This document shows, piece by piece, positions 6,921 through 13,938 of a stretch of 14,081 nucleotides of DNA. The first letter of the stretch is position 1. Every line of letters starts with the position of its first letter. The DNA is taken from positions 1-14,081 of the forward strand of contig JAFRSL010000291.1 in NCBI GenBank assembly GCA_017427625.1, read 5' to 3'. A program made the translations under genes and the position numbers. The DNA comes from Synergistaceae bacterium (lineage in GTDB: Bacteria > Synergistota > Synergistia > Synergistales > Aminobacteriaceae). Below the pieces are notes generated by a model, which saw only the letters and a list, made by a program, of their open reading frames with translations, had not been told where the DNA came from and did no database searches.

Positions 6921-7283
6921 ATGTACGAGTTTACCCTCACAAATTACGTGAATAACGCTTTGCAGAGGCTGTGCCGTGATACAGGCTGGAGTAAAGTTCG
7001 CCGTGTAATGGTGAAAGTCGACGGTATCCGCAACGTCAACCCTGAATTGATGGCGTTCATATTCTCGGCTGTCGCTAAGGATACTCCGGCTGAAGGTGCG
7101 CTGTTGTCGGTGATGCTCCTTCCTGTTACAGTGAAGTGTCATTCGTGCGGGAAAATCTCAACATGTGAGGATTCGGATTTAGACTGCCCTCTTTGTGGCA
7201 GCAAGAATGTGCAGATATTATCAGGGCTTAAACTGAATATTGAAGCTCTGGAAGTGGAAAACACTAATCTCAATTATGACTGA
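6921..7283 (+). CDS. HypA-like zinc-ribbon protein lacking the nickel-binding histidine
   Basis: This 120-residue protein has the HypA/HybF layout: a small alpha/beta N-terminal half and a C-terminal zinc ribbon. The zinc cysteines are C73 and C76 (CHSCG) and C89 and C92 (CPLCGS). The tail KLNIEALEVE resembles the HypA end. HypA delivers nickel to [NiFe] hydrogenase (and urease) through an N-terminal Met-His-Glu; here the N-terminus reads MYEF, so His2 is Tyr and normal nickel binding is doubtful. ATG 6921 is 7 nt after cheR. A frame extension back to 6801 overlaps cheR and has no homology. No other hyp or hydrogenase genes are near. It could be a repurposed paralogue. The last 8 nt overlap the helicase start. 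Confidence 0.75.
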   Translation: MYEFTLTNYVNNALQRLCRDTGWSKVRRVMVKVDGIRNVNPELMAFIFSAVAKDTPAEGALLSVMLLPVTVKCHSCGKISTCEDSDLDCPLCGSKNVQILSGLKLNIEALEVENTNLNYD

Positions 7284-9324
7284 AAACGGAAAAAGTATAC
7301 TGCAATCGCTGTCTCAGGTACAGCAGGAAGCAGTGAAGTATGTTGACGGGCCTTTACTCGTTCTCGCGGGCGCAGGGAGCGGAAAGACCCGTGTTCTTAC
7401 GCGCAAAATAGCATGGCTAACAGCCGAGAATATCGCCGACCCCCGAAGCATCATGGCCGTAACTTTCACCAACAAGGCTGCCGGTGAAATGAAATCCCGA
7501 ATCAATGCCTTAGTCCCGCAAGCTGCCGGAATTTATGCAGGAACTTTCCACGCTTACGGGCTAAAATTCTTGTTCCGCCACCCTGAACAGGCCGAAGAGA
7601 TCGCAGGATTGAGGCATGACTTCACGGTTCTCGACAGGGCGGAAAGCAGGGCATTGCTTCAGGAGATAATGAAGGAGATGGAGTTCCCAGAGAAAGAGAC
7701 TTCACCCGCCTCAATGCTCGAGCTTATATCACGCGACTACATGACGTGGACGCCGATTCCGCACGAGACCACACTCGAGGACGAAAAGACTTTCAACCTC
7801 GCCAAAGAGTACAGGAAGAGGCTTCGTGAGATTAACGCGGCGGATTTTGACGACCTCATGATTCTTCCGCTTGAGATTCTTAAACAGGACATTGACGCAA
7901 GGGCACGCGAACAGTCCCGGATAGAGTGGCTTCTCGTTGACGAGTACCAAGATGTCAACAAGCCTCAATATCTCCTGATCCGTTACCTTGCTGGGCCGAA
8001 CTGTATCGTCAATGTTGTGGGAGACCCTGACCAGTCAATTTACGGCTGGCGGGGCGCGGAGATCGGAATGATTCTGAACTTCACGAATGATTTTGAGGGC
8101 GCGAAAACTATAGTCCTCGATGAAAATTACAGGTCAACGGGAAACATTCTCAAGGCCTCGAACGCCCTAATCCGTAACAATAAGGCCCGCCTCAAGAAAA
8201 ATCTCCACACCTCGAAAAGTTCAGGCGAAAAGATTTACACCCTCATGGCACAGTCGGACTTTCAGGAAGCTGACTTTCTCGCTCAGGAGATAGAGCGTCT
8301 AGTCTCGGTCTTCAACTACAGCTACAGCGACATCGCCATACTCTACAGGCAGAACTCATTGAGCCGAGTCTACGAGAACAAGTTTCTGCAGTCCGACATA
8401 CCCTACAGGATAATACGAGGCCTCTCATTCTATGACCGAATGGAAGTCCGCGATGTACTCTCGGTTCTTAGGTCAGCAATGAATCCTCTCGACCGTTCAG
8501 CATTCGACAGAGCAGCAGGATTCGCAATCAAGGGAATGGGAGCAAAACGACGTGAAAGCTGGTACAAATGGCTAGAATCACAGCCCGAAGATGTCATTGA
8601 CGACCCAGTGAGAGTATGGAGCCTCGCAGCCGGCGGAGCATGGAAGGTCAAGGGAGATGTCGGCGAAAACATGAAAGCCTTTGCGTCCCACATGTGCGCG
8701 ATCCTCGACATGGCCGACGACGGAATAAAGCCCGCAATCGAGTACGTACTCGACGACATGGGATATGACGACTACCTCAAGGGCTATGACGCTGAGAATT
8801 ACAGGGACAGGCTTGAAAACGTCAAGGAGCTGAAGTCGATCGTTCCTGACGGCAATCTTGCAGAAACACTCGCTGAAGCCGCGCTCTTCACTGACGCTGA
8901 CACTGACGGAGATTCGGAGGACGCTGTAGGGCTTTTGACGCTTCACGCCTCGAAGGGCCTCGAATTTCCCGTTGTTTTCATCGTAGGAATGGAGGAGGAT
9001 ATTTTCCCTCACTCACGCTCTAAGGACAACGATGAAGAATTAGAGGAGGAACGTCGTCTCTGTTATGTCGGAATGACTCGTGCAGAAGAAAGATTGTACC
9101 TTACTGCGGCGCGTTCAAGGAGGCTTTACGGCGGTGTAAGGGAGAATGAACTTTCGCGATTCCTTTTCGAGATTCCCGACGACTGCAAGAAGACTGACGA
9201 CAGGGGAAAACGCTCGGACTTTCACGACAAACCGCGGACATTCTACAGCGGAAAAGGACGGAACTATGGCGGTTACGGAACGAACGGTAGTTATAGCAGT
9301 TACAGGGGAAATCGGGGCTGGTAA
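7276..9324 (+). CDS. Superfamily 1 DNA helicase, UvrD/PcrA type
   Basis: This is a 3'-5' DNA helicase of the UvrD/PcrA/Rep family for repair and replication-fork clearance. The 682 residues show the Q motif LSQVQQEAV (12-20), Walker A AGAGSGKT (31-38), Ia AVTFTNKAAGEM, Ib GTFHAYGLKFL, II DEYQD (222-226), III GDPDQSIYGWRGA (about 248-260), IV DENYRST (282-288), V LLTLHASKGLE (about 553-563) and VI LCYVGMTRAEERL (about 595-607). The C-terminal Tudor-like domain that PcrA uses to bind RNA polymerase is not seen. The protein ends in a Gly/Tyr/Arg-rich tail. ATG 7276 overlaps the HypA-like gene (ATGACTGA), and the last 59 nt overlap coaE in another frame. Whether it is the organism's PcrA or a second paralogue cannot be told. 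Confidence 0.95.
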   Translation: MTENGKSILQSLSQVQQEAVKYVDGPLLVLAGAGSGKTRVLTRKIAWLTAENIADPRSIMAVTFTNKAAGEMKSRINALVPQAAGIYAGTFHAYGLKFLFRHPEQAEEIAGLRHDFTVLDRAESRALLQEIMKEMEFPEKETSPASMLELISRDYMTWTPIPHETTLEDEKTFNLAKEYRKRLREINAADFDDLMILPLEILKQDIDARAREQSRIEWLLVDEYQDVNKPQYLLIRYLAGPNCIVNVVGDPDQSIYGWRGAEIGMILNFTNDFEGAKTIVLDENYRSTGNILKASNALIRNNKARLKKNLHTSKSSGEKIYTLMAQSDFQEADFLAQEIERLVSVFNYSYSDIAILYRQNSLSRVYENKFLQSDIPYRIIRGLSFYDRMEVRDVLSVLRSAMNPLDRSAFDRAAGFAIKGMGAKRRESWYKWLESQPEDVIDDPVRVWSLAAGGAWKVKGDVGENMKAFASHMCAILDMADDGIKPAIEYVLDDMGYDDYLKGYDAENYRDRLENVKELKSIVPDGNLAETLAEAALFTDADTDGDSEDAVGLLTLHASKGLEFPVVFIVGMEEDIFPHSRSKDNDEELEEERRLCYVGMTRAEERLYLTAARSRRLYGGVRENELSRFLFEIPDDCKKTDDRGKRSDFHDKPRTFYSGKGRNYGGYGTNGSYSSYRGNRGW

Positions 9325-9871
9325 GTCAACAGTCTCGAAAATATTAGCCCGCCTCATGAGTTGCAGGCTCATTGATGCTGATGTTATCGCTGCTGAAATG
9401 TGGTCGTGCCCTGACGTTAAGAGTATGGCCACCTCACGATGGGGCAATGATATTCTTGACGCTCAGGGCAATATCATCAAGGCTGAAATTTCACAGCACA
9501 TTTTCGCGGACGATGAGGAACACAAATTCTGCAACTCCATGATTCACCCGCTTGTCATAGACGAAATTCGGAGACGAACGGAGAATATTGACGCTGTGGC
9601 CGAGATTCCATTGTTGCCGGAAGCAGGAAGACCGGAATGGATTGACAGGGCGGTTTACGTTGAGGCTGACTTTGAGGTCAGGGCTGAACGTTGCAAGTCA
9701 AGGGGCTGGAGCGTTGAGGAACTTAGGCGGCGGGAAAAATTCCTTCTCCCGAAAGAGCAGAGAATGGCCGTTTGCGACTACATAATACGGAACGAAGGCA
9801 GCCTGTCAGATTTGGAGAGGCAGGCTGTGAATTTCGTACAAATTTTAGGTGCGGCTCCCTACTTACTTTAG
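9266..9871 (+). CDS. coaE: Dephospho-CoA kinase
   Basis: CoaE adds the 3'-phosphate in the last step of coenzyme A synthesis. The 201-residue length is typical. It has the P-loop GEIGAGKST (14-22), the catalytic-region DAD (37-39, LIDADVIA), the conserved HP at 94-95 (NSMIHPLV), IPLLPEAG, and the lid region with ERCKSRGWSVEELRRRE. ATG 9266 has AAGGA (9254-9258) at 7 nt. No other start codon lies between it and the P-loop, so the start must overlap the helicase gene by 59 nt, and the helicase stop codon TAA falls within the Gly-Lys codons of the P-loop. The frame is open upstream to 9146, but that portion lacks homology. Confidence 0.95.
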   Translation: MAVTERTVVIAVTGEIGAGKSTVSKILARLMSCRLIDADVIAAEMWSCPDVKSMATSRWGNDILDAQGNIIKAEISQHIFADDEEHKFCNSMIHPLVIDEIRRRTENIDAVAEIPLLPEAGRPEWIDRAVYVEADFEVRAERCKSRGWSVEELRRREKFLLPKEQRMAVCDYIIRNEGSLSDLERQAVNFVQILGAAPYLL

Positions 9872-9957
9872 AGGGCATAATTTAGTACCCCCTCCAAGAT
9901 TTCTCTTCGATTTCACATAGATGATATACTCTTTGCTCGAATATTTACAAGGAGGGG
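9871..9957 (+). promoter_or_regulatory. Possible anti-Shine-Dalgarno pairing upstream of the cation transporter
   Basis: CCCCTCC (9889-9895) is perfectly complementary over 7 GC-rich bases to the transporter's ribosome site GGAGGGG (9951-9957). GAGGG (9871-9875) can instead pair with CCCTC (9890-9894), so the two pairings exclude each other. The pairing could hide the ribosome site only in transcripts that read through from coaE. No known metal-riboswitch core was recognised. Chance is possible. Confidence 0.3.
9922..9930 (+). promoter_or_regulatory. Candidate extended -10 promoter for the cation transporter operon
   Basis: TGATATACT (TG-N-TATACT) sits 33 nt before the start codon at 9963. 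The -35 region is weak (TTCTCT, 9901-9906, at 18 nt). Transcription would begin near 9937, giving a short leader that holds AAGGAGGGG but not the complementary CCCCTCC. Confidence 0.5.
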
Positions 9958-9962
9958 TAACA

Positions 9963-11072
9963 ATGGAACAAAGAGAGAAACAGATCATCCGTGTCAGCAT
10001 AATCGGAATCATAGCGAATATATTTCTTGCGGGATTCAAGTTTGCTGTCGGGTTTCTTGCTAACTCGGTTGCAATTATGGTTGACGCTCTCAACAACGCA
10101 AGCGACGTATTGTCATCAGTCATCACGATAATAGGCACGAAATTGGCCGGAAGACCCGCCGACAAGTCTCACCCATACGGTCATGGCCGCGCTGAATATC
10201 TCACAGCCGCCGTGATTTCGGGCATCGTTCTTTACGCCGGAATTACCGCGTTCATCGAGTCGGTGAAGAAGATTCTTGAGCCTGTCGAGCCGGAATATAC
10301 CGCCGCGACTCTTGCCGTTGTTGCAGCTGGCGTTGCGGTGAAGGTCATTCTTGGGCGTTACGTTAAGGGCAGAGGGCTTGAGCTTTCTTCGGACTCTCTG
10401 AAAGACTCAGGTGAAGATGCACTCATGGACTCGGCTATATCATCGACGACGTTAATCGGTGCGCTTGCGTTCTTGGGATTGGGCTGGAATCTTGAGGCAT
10501 GGTTGGGTGCTTTCATCTCAATCGTAATCATAAAGGCTGGAATCGACATGTTCCGTGAGACTACAAGCAAGATTCTCGGTGAACGTGCTGAAAGCGAACT
10601 CACTAAGTCCATAAAGGAGACAATCTGCGAGACTGAAGGCGTATACGGAGCGTATGATTTGATTTTGACGAACTACGGGCCTGATACGCTCATGGGGTCT
10701 GTTCATATTGAGGTGCCTGACGTTTGGACAGCTGAGAAGATTGACACAGTTAGCCGCGAAATTATGCAGAGAGTAGCAGAAAAACATCACATCTTCCTCA
10801 CCGCTGTCGGAGTATACTCGCATAACACGAGCAGTAACGCAGTCGCCGAAATTCGCAGCAATATCACGAGGGCTGTAATGTCGCAGGAATATGTATTGCA
10901 GCTTCATGGTTTCTACTGCGACGTTGAGACTCTGGAGATACGTTTCGACATTGTGATAGATTTTGCTGCGCCCGATTCCGAAGAAGTGAAAAGGAGAGTT
11001 TATAACGAGGTGAAGAACCTTTACCCGGATTACAATGTAACGGTTCAGGCAGACTCGGACTTCTCAGATTAA
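9963..11072 (+). CDS. Cation diffusion facilitator family transporter, probably manganese-type
   Basis: This is a proton-coupled efflux pump of the CDF family in the cytoplasmic membrane. The 369-residue product has about six membrane helices in the first 210 residues. TM2 carries DALNNASD (41-48) and TM5 carries DALMD (152-156). The site pattern N44/D48 with D152/D156 matches the N-x3-D plus D-x3-D of manganese exporters, not the His/Asp set of zinc exporters. SHPYGHGRAEYL (69-80) is a family signature. The cytoplasmic C-terminal part is long, with one ferredoxin-like domain plus about 80 further residues. ATG 9963 follows AAGGAGG (9949-9955); the frame upstream to 9921 lacks homology. Metal choice is inferred from residues only. 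Confidence 0.9.
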   Translation: MEQREKQIIRVSIIGIIANIFLAGFKFAVGFLANSVAIMVDALNNASDVLSSVITIIGTKLAGRPADKSHPYGHGRAEYLTAAVISGIVLYAGITAFIESVKKILEPVEPEYTAATLAVVAAGVAVKVILGRYVKGRGLELSSDSLKDSGEDALMDSAISSTTLIGALAFLGLGWNLEAWLGAFISIVIIKAGIDMFRETTSKILGERAESELTKSIKETICETEGVYGAYDLILTNYGPDTLMGSVHIEVPDVWTAEKIDTVSREIMQRVAEKHHIFLTAVGVYSHNTSSNAVAEIRSNITRAVMSQEYVLQLHGFYCDVETLEIRFDIVIDFAAPDSEEVKRRVYNEVKNLYPDYNVTVQADSDFSD

Positions 11073-11085
11073 GGAGGAAATTTTC

Positions 11086-11355
11086 ATGAAAGCAATTATG
11101 ACAGTTATCGCCCCTGACAGAGTGGGGATAATCGCGGGGGTATGCTCGCTTCTCGCTGATATGGGCGTGAACATTCTCGACCTCAATCAGACGGTAATGG
11201 AGGGAATTTTCACGATGACACTTCTTGTTGACACTGGGACTTCATCGCACACGTTTGATGAAATTCGTGCGGCGTTAATTTCGCGCGGCGAAGAAGAATC
11301 CCTCAGCATTCACATTCAGAGGGCTGACATATTCGAGGCAATGCACAGGGTGTAA
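11086..11355 (+). CDS. ACT domain protein, UPF0237 family
   Basis: This 89-residue single ACT domain has the strand-helix start IMTVIAPDRVGIIAGVCSLL (residues about 4-23), followed by GVNILDLNQTVMEGIFTMTLLVD. ACT domains bind small ligands, usually amino acids, at a dimer interface. The stand-alone UPF0237 proteins have no established role. The ribosome site AAGGAGG (11071-11077) overlaps the transporter stop codon, so the two are likely cotranscribed. It is followed after 3 nt by UPF0210, its usual partner in many genomes. The ACT protein may sense a ligand for the partner, but that is inference. Confidence 0.9.
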   Translation: MKAIMTVIAPDRVGIIAGVCSLLADMGVNILDLNQTVMEGIFTMTLLVDTGTSSHTFDEIRAALISRGEEESLSIHIQRADIFEAMHRV

Positions 11356-11358
11356 ACG

Positions 11359-12717
11359 ATGCTGAATATTTCCGACATAATGCAGACGGTCAACATGATT
11401 GACCACCAGCACCTCGACATTCGCACAATAACTCTCGGAATATCACTCTATGACTGCGCGGACTCTGACATTCAGAAATGCGCCCGGAAGATTCACGACA
11501 AGATTTGCAGGAAAGCTGAAAGGCTCGTAGCAACAGGAGAAGAAATCGAGCGTGAGTACGGAATCCCAATCATCAACAAAAGAATCTCCGTTACGCCAAT
11601 CGCACAGGTGGCAGCGTCATGTGATGGTGATGAATATTCAGTAATCGGCAAGGCTCTCGATGATGCTGCCCGTGAATGCGGCGTGAATTTCATCGGCGGT
11701 TATTCCGCGCTTGTTCACAAAGGTTTCACCGAGTCAGACCGCAAGCTCATAATGTCAATTCCTGAGACTTTAGCGAATACGGGGCTTGTGTGTTCGAGCG
11801 TGAACGTTGCGACAACAAAGGCCGGAATCAATATGGACGCTGTGGCATTGATGGGGCGGATCATAAAGTCAACCGCAGAAATGACAGCAGAGAATGACGG
11901 TTTGGGCTGTGCGAAACTTGTTGTTTTTGCGAACGCTGTCGAGGATAATCCTTTCATGGCCGGAGCTTTTCACGGGGCGGGGGAACCTGAATGCGTCATC
12001 AATGTGGGTGTCTCAGGGCCGGGCGTAGTGCTGAGGGCGTTACAGGACGTTAAGGGAGCGAGCTTTGACGTTGTTGCTGAGACGGTGAAACGGACAGCTT
12101 TCAGAATTACGCGAATGGGTCAGGTCGTTGCAAATGCAGCGTCCGAGAGATTGGGCGTTCCATTCGGGATTGTTGACTTGTCATTGGCACCGACTCCGGC
12201 GAAGGGAGACTCAGTAGCAAGAATCCTTGAGGAAATGGGCTTGGAGGTCTGCGGGACTCACGGGACGACTGCGGCACTTGCGCTCTTGAATGACGCTGTG
12301 AAGAAGGGCGGAGTAATGGCATCGGGCCATGTCGGAGGGCTGTCGGGGGCATTTATCCCAGTCAGCGAGGACGAAGGAATGATTGAAGCTGTGAAGTCGG
12401 GAAGCCTCAGCATTGAGAAACTTGAAGCCATGACGTGCGTATGCTCAGTTGGGCTTGACATGATAGCTGTACCGGGAGATACGAGCGCGGAGACGATTTC
12501 GGCGATAATTGCTGACGAGGCGGCTATAGGTGTCATCAACAACAAGACTACAGCCGTGAGGATAATTCCTGCGCCCGGAAAGAGTGTTGGTGATTCTGTG
12601 GAGTTCGGGGGACTGCTGGGGAATGCTCCTGTTATGAGCGTGAATAGTGCGGGGAGTTCGGAATTTATTGCGAGGGGCGGAAGGATACCTGCACCGATTC
12701 ACAGTCTGAGGAATTAA
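11359..12717 (+). CDS. UPF0210 family protein (DUF711, PFL-like fold)
   Basis: The 452-residue product matches the UPF0210 group in length and landmarks: the N-terminal [16 protein letters not shown] (residues about 18-33), [101 protein letters not shown], and the end [13 protein letters not shown]. Structures of this family resemble pyruvate formate-lyase-type barrels, but no glycyl-radical motif is visible and no reaction is established. It starts 3 nt after the ACT gene with only a weak ribosome site, which suggests translational coupling. It ends 7 nt before a strong terminator. The family is secure and the function unknown. Confidence 0.93.
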   Translation: MLNISDIMQTVNMIDHQHLDIRTITLGISLYDCADSDIQKCARKIHDKICRKAERLVATGEEIEREYGIPIINKRISVTPIAQVAASCDGDEYSVIGKALDDAARECGVNFIGGYSALVHKGFTESDRKLIMSIPETLANTGLVCSSVNVATTKAGINMDAVALMGRIIKSTAEMTAENDGLGCAKLVVFANAVEDNPFMAGAFHGAGEPECVINVGVSGPGVVLRALQDVKGASFDVVAETVKRTAFRITRMGQVVANAASERLGVPFGIVDLSLAPTPAKGDSVARILEEMGLEVCGTHGTTAALALLNDAVKKGGVMASGHVGGLSGAFIPVSEDEGMIEAVKSGSLSIEKLEAMTCVCSVGLDMIAVPGDTSAETISAIIADEAAIGVINNKTTAVRIIPAPGKSVGDSVEFGGLLGNAPVMSVNSAGSSEFIARGGRIPAPIHSLRN

Positions 12718-12723
12718 GATTGA

Positions 12724-12756
12724 GTCGCTCCTTTGAAATTTTGAGGAGCGATTTTT
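12724..12756 (+). terminator. Rho-independent terminator after UPF0210
   Basis: TCGCTCCT (12725-12732) pairs with AGGAGCGA (12744-12751) over 8 bp with an 11-nt loop and five T (12752-12756). On the - strand the hairpin is not followed by a T-run, so it serves the + strand gene only. Confidence 0.88.
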
Positions 12757-12766
12757 GTTCACACTC

Positions 12767-12961
12767 TTATTCTGTAATGTCAGTATGATTAACGGCGTAC
12801 TCTAAAATCATGCCGATAAGTTCATTTCTTGAACGGTTGCTCTTGGCTGACAGCATTTCGAGAGCATCGGCAGTCTCATTCCTGATACGAACGGAGAATA
12901 TTTTATAGCCGTCCTCGCCTCTTAAATTTGATTTCTTTGGGATTTTGATAGTAGCTTCCAT
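12767..12961 (-). CDS. Ribbon-helix-helix (Arc/CopG-like) small DNA-binding protein
   Basis: The 64-residue product has a strand (YKIFSVRI, 19-26), a first helix (ETADALEMLSAKS, 29-41) and a second helix starting at RSRNELIGMILEYAV (43-57), the ribbon-helix-helix pattern. Such proteins are dimeric repressors or antitoxins that place the beta ribbon in the major groove. ATG 12961 is preferred, with GAGGTGA (complement of 12971-12977) 9 nt ahead; a TTG one codon upstream would sit at only 6 nt. It is transcribed divergently from the LRAT-like gene and converges with UPF0210. No toxin gene lies on its own strand next to it. It may repress itself and the divergent pair. Confidence 0.8.
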   Translation of the reverse strand: MEATIKIPKKSNLRGEDGYKIFSVRIRNETADALEMLSAKSNRSRNELIGMILEYAVNHTDITE

Positions 12962-12968
12962 CAATGTT

Positions 12969-13009
12969 ATTCACCTCGATGTTTATTTTATGTTTTAAGC
13001 GCGGTGAAT
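12969..13009. promoter_or_regulatory. Imperfect inverted repeat, candidate operator of the divergent region
   Basis: ATTCACCTCG (12969-12978) and CGCGGTGAAT (13000-13009) are inverted copies with one mismatch in ten. Their centres are 31 bp apart, about three helical turns. One arm covers the ribosome site of the ribbon-helix-helix gene. It could be an operator, or a hairpin hiding that ribosome site. The rest of this 109-bp gap is AT-rich, with no convincing -35/-10 pair. Confidence 0.45.
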
Positions 13010-13070
13010 GGTATGTTAATAAATAATTTTTTCATATGTGGTACGAATCATATTAAAAGGAGGCTGGGAT

Positions 13071-13487
13071 ATGGCACGTCATGCACATCACGGAGACGTA
13101 ATAAAAGTAGACCATACTTTTTACGCTCATTACGGGGTATACGTTGAGGGCGGAACAGTCATTCATTACACCGACGCGAACGGAAGCGACTTCAAAGGCA
13201 TGGTTCAGGAGACTTCGCTTTACTCATTCCTTAACGGCGGTGATAAATATTCAGTGTGCGAATTTAGCGGTGTAGATTATCCGCACATATATTCACCCGA
13301 CGAGACAGTGAGACGAGCAAGAAGCAAGATAGGACAGGGCGGATATAACTTTTTCACACATAACTGCGAACATTTTGCGGTTTGGTGCAAGACAGGAAAA
13401 TATGAATCCTCTCAGGTCTCCGACTATAATCCGTCAAAAATTGTAGGCGGTGTGTTCTCGGCGATAGAGGACTTGTTTTCATTCTAA
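13071..13487 (+). CDS. LRAT/NC-domain (permuted papain-fold) protein
   Basis: The 138-residue product is a single LRAT-like domain. It has GDVIKVDH near the N-terminus, HYGVYVEGGTVIHYTD with His20 and His32, and the catalytic-type motif NCEHF with Cys99 (96-102, THNCEHF). This is the permuted NlpC/P60 arrangement, with His first and Cys later. Eukaryotic relatives are acyltransferases or phospholipases acting on lipids; the bacterial versions mostly lack a known role. No signal peptide is seen, so it is probably cytoplasmic or membrane-associated through its partner. ATG 13071 is preceded by AAAAGGAGG (13055-13063) at 7 nt. The next gene follows after 19 nt with its own strong ribosome site. 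Fold assignment is good; substrate unknown. Confidence 0.85.
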   Translation: MARHAHHGDVIKVDHTFYAHYGVYVEGGTVIHYTDANGSDFKGMVQETSLYSFLNGGDKYSVCEFSGVDYPHIYSPDETVRRARSKIGQGGYNFFTHNCEHFAVWCKTGKYESSQVSDYNPSKIVGGVFSAIEDLFSF

Positions 13488-13506
13488 TGTATAGGAGGAT
13501 ACAATT

Positions 13507-13878
13507 ATGACTGATTCACAAAGGGCAAAATGTCATGGAATAATTCATACTGCAAGTGCTGCATGTGCTGCTGTAGGCGGTGGAATGGCGCAGTTGCCGG
13601 GTTCTGACACGATACCTATAACGGCTGCTCAGGTTACTATGGTAATTTCACTGGGCGGAGTGTTCGATATTCCCGTGAGCAAATCAGCAGCTAAGGCAAT
13701 AATTGCGGGATTGGCCGGTGCTTCATTTGGCAGACTGGCTTCACAATTTCTGGTAGGGTGGATTCCGGGCTTTGGGAACGCCATTAATGCTTCGACAGCC
13801 GCCGGAATAACTGAGACGCTCGGCTGGAAGGTTGCAGAAAAATTTGACAAAGAGGCACGGCAGAGAATAACAGCGTAA
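13507..13878 (+). CDS. Small hydrophobic Gly/Ala-rich protein resembling the DUF697 (YcjF-type) region
   Basis: This 123-residue protein starts with CHGIIHTASAACAAVGGGMAQ (9-29). It continues with LPGSDTIPITAAQVTMVISLG (30-50) and a second hydrophobic stretch SAAKAIIAGLAGASFGRLASQ (60-80), then FLVGWIPGFGNAINASTAAGITETLGW (81-107) and a charged C-terminal helix. The small-residue packing and the GWIPGFGNAINA-type loop resemble the DUF697 C-terminal region found in YcjF-like membrane proteins and next to some GTPases. It has no signal peptide. AGGAGG (13493-13498) lies 8 nt before the ATG. It forms a two-gene unit with the LRAT-like gene and may anchor that enzyme to the membrane. The family link is by appearance only. 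Confidence 0.7.
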   Translation: MTDSQRAKCHGIIHTASAACAAVGGGMAQLPGSDTIPITAAQVTMVISLGGVFDIPVSKSAAKAIIAGLAGASFGRLASQFLVGWIPGFGNAINASTAAGITETLGWKVAEKFDKEARQRITA

Positions 13879-13888
13879 TCACATTACG
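13874..13888. repeat. Short inverted repeat at the end of the DUF697-like gene
   Basis: CGTAAT and ATTACG are 6-bp inverted copies with a 3-nt centre, and they include the stop codon. There is no T-run, so it is not a convincing terminator; it may protect a 3' end or be chance. Confidence 0.35.
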
Positions 13889-13890
13889 AT

Positions 13891-13922
13891 AAAAGGGAGG
13901 CTGTCAAAAATTTGGCGGCCTC
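13891..13922 (-). terminator. Rho-independent terminator of the M20 peptidase gene (- strand)
   Basis: Read on the - strand, GAGGC (13922-13918) pairs with GCCTC (13901-13897), with further inner pairs including two wobbles. TTTT follows two bases later (complement of 13891-13894). It lies 16 nt past the peptidase stop. On the + strand no T-run follows. Confidence 0.65.
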
Positions 13923-13938
13923 AATATCTCTCACTCTG

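Noticed and set aside
9146..9265. N-terminal extension of coaE upstream of 9266
   Set aside because: CoaE needs only a few residues before the P-loop. The extension has no family resemblance and lies fully inside the helicase gene.
9871..9894. GAGGG/CCCTC hairpin as a terminator of coaE
   Set aside because: Only 5 bp with a 14-nt loop, and no T-run directly after.
12445..12762. Open frame on the - strand under the end of UPF0210
   Set aside because: It crosses the terminator hairpin, is antisense to a conserved gene and has no known motif.
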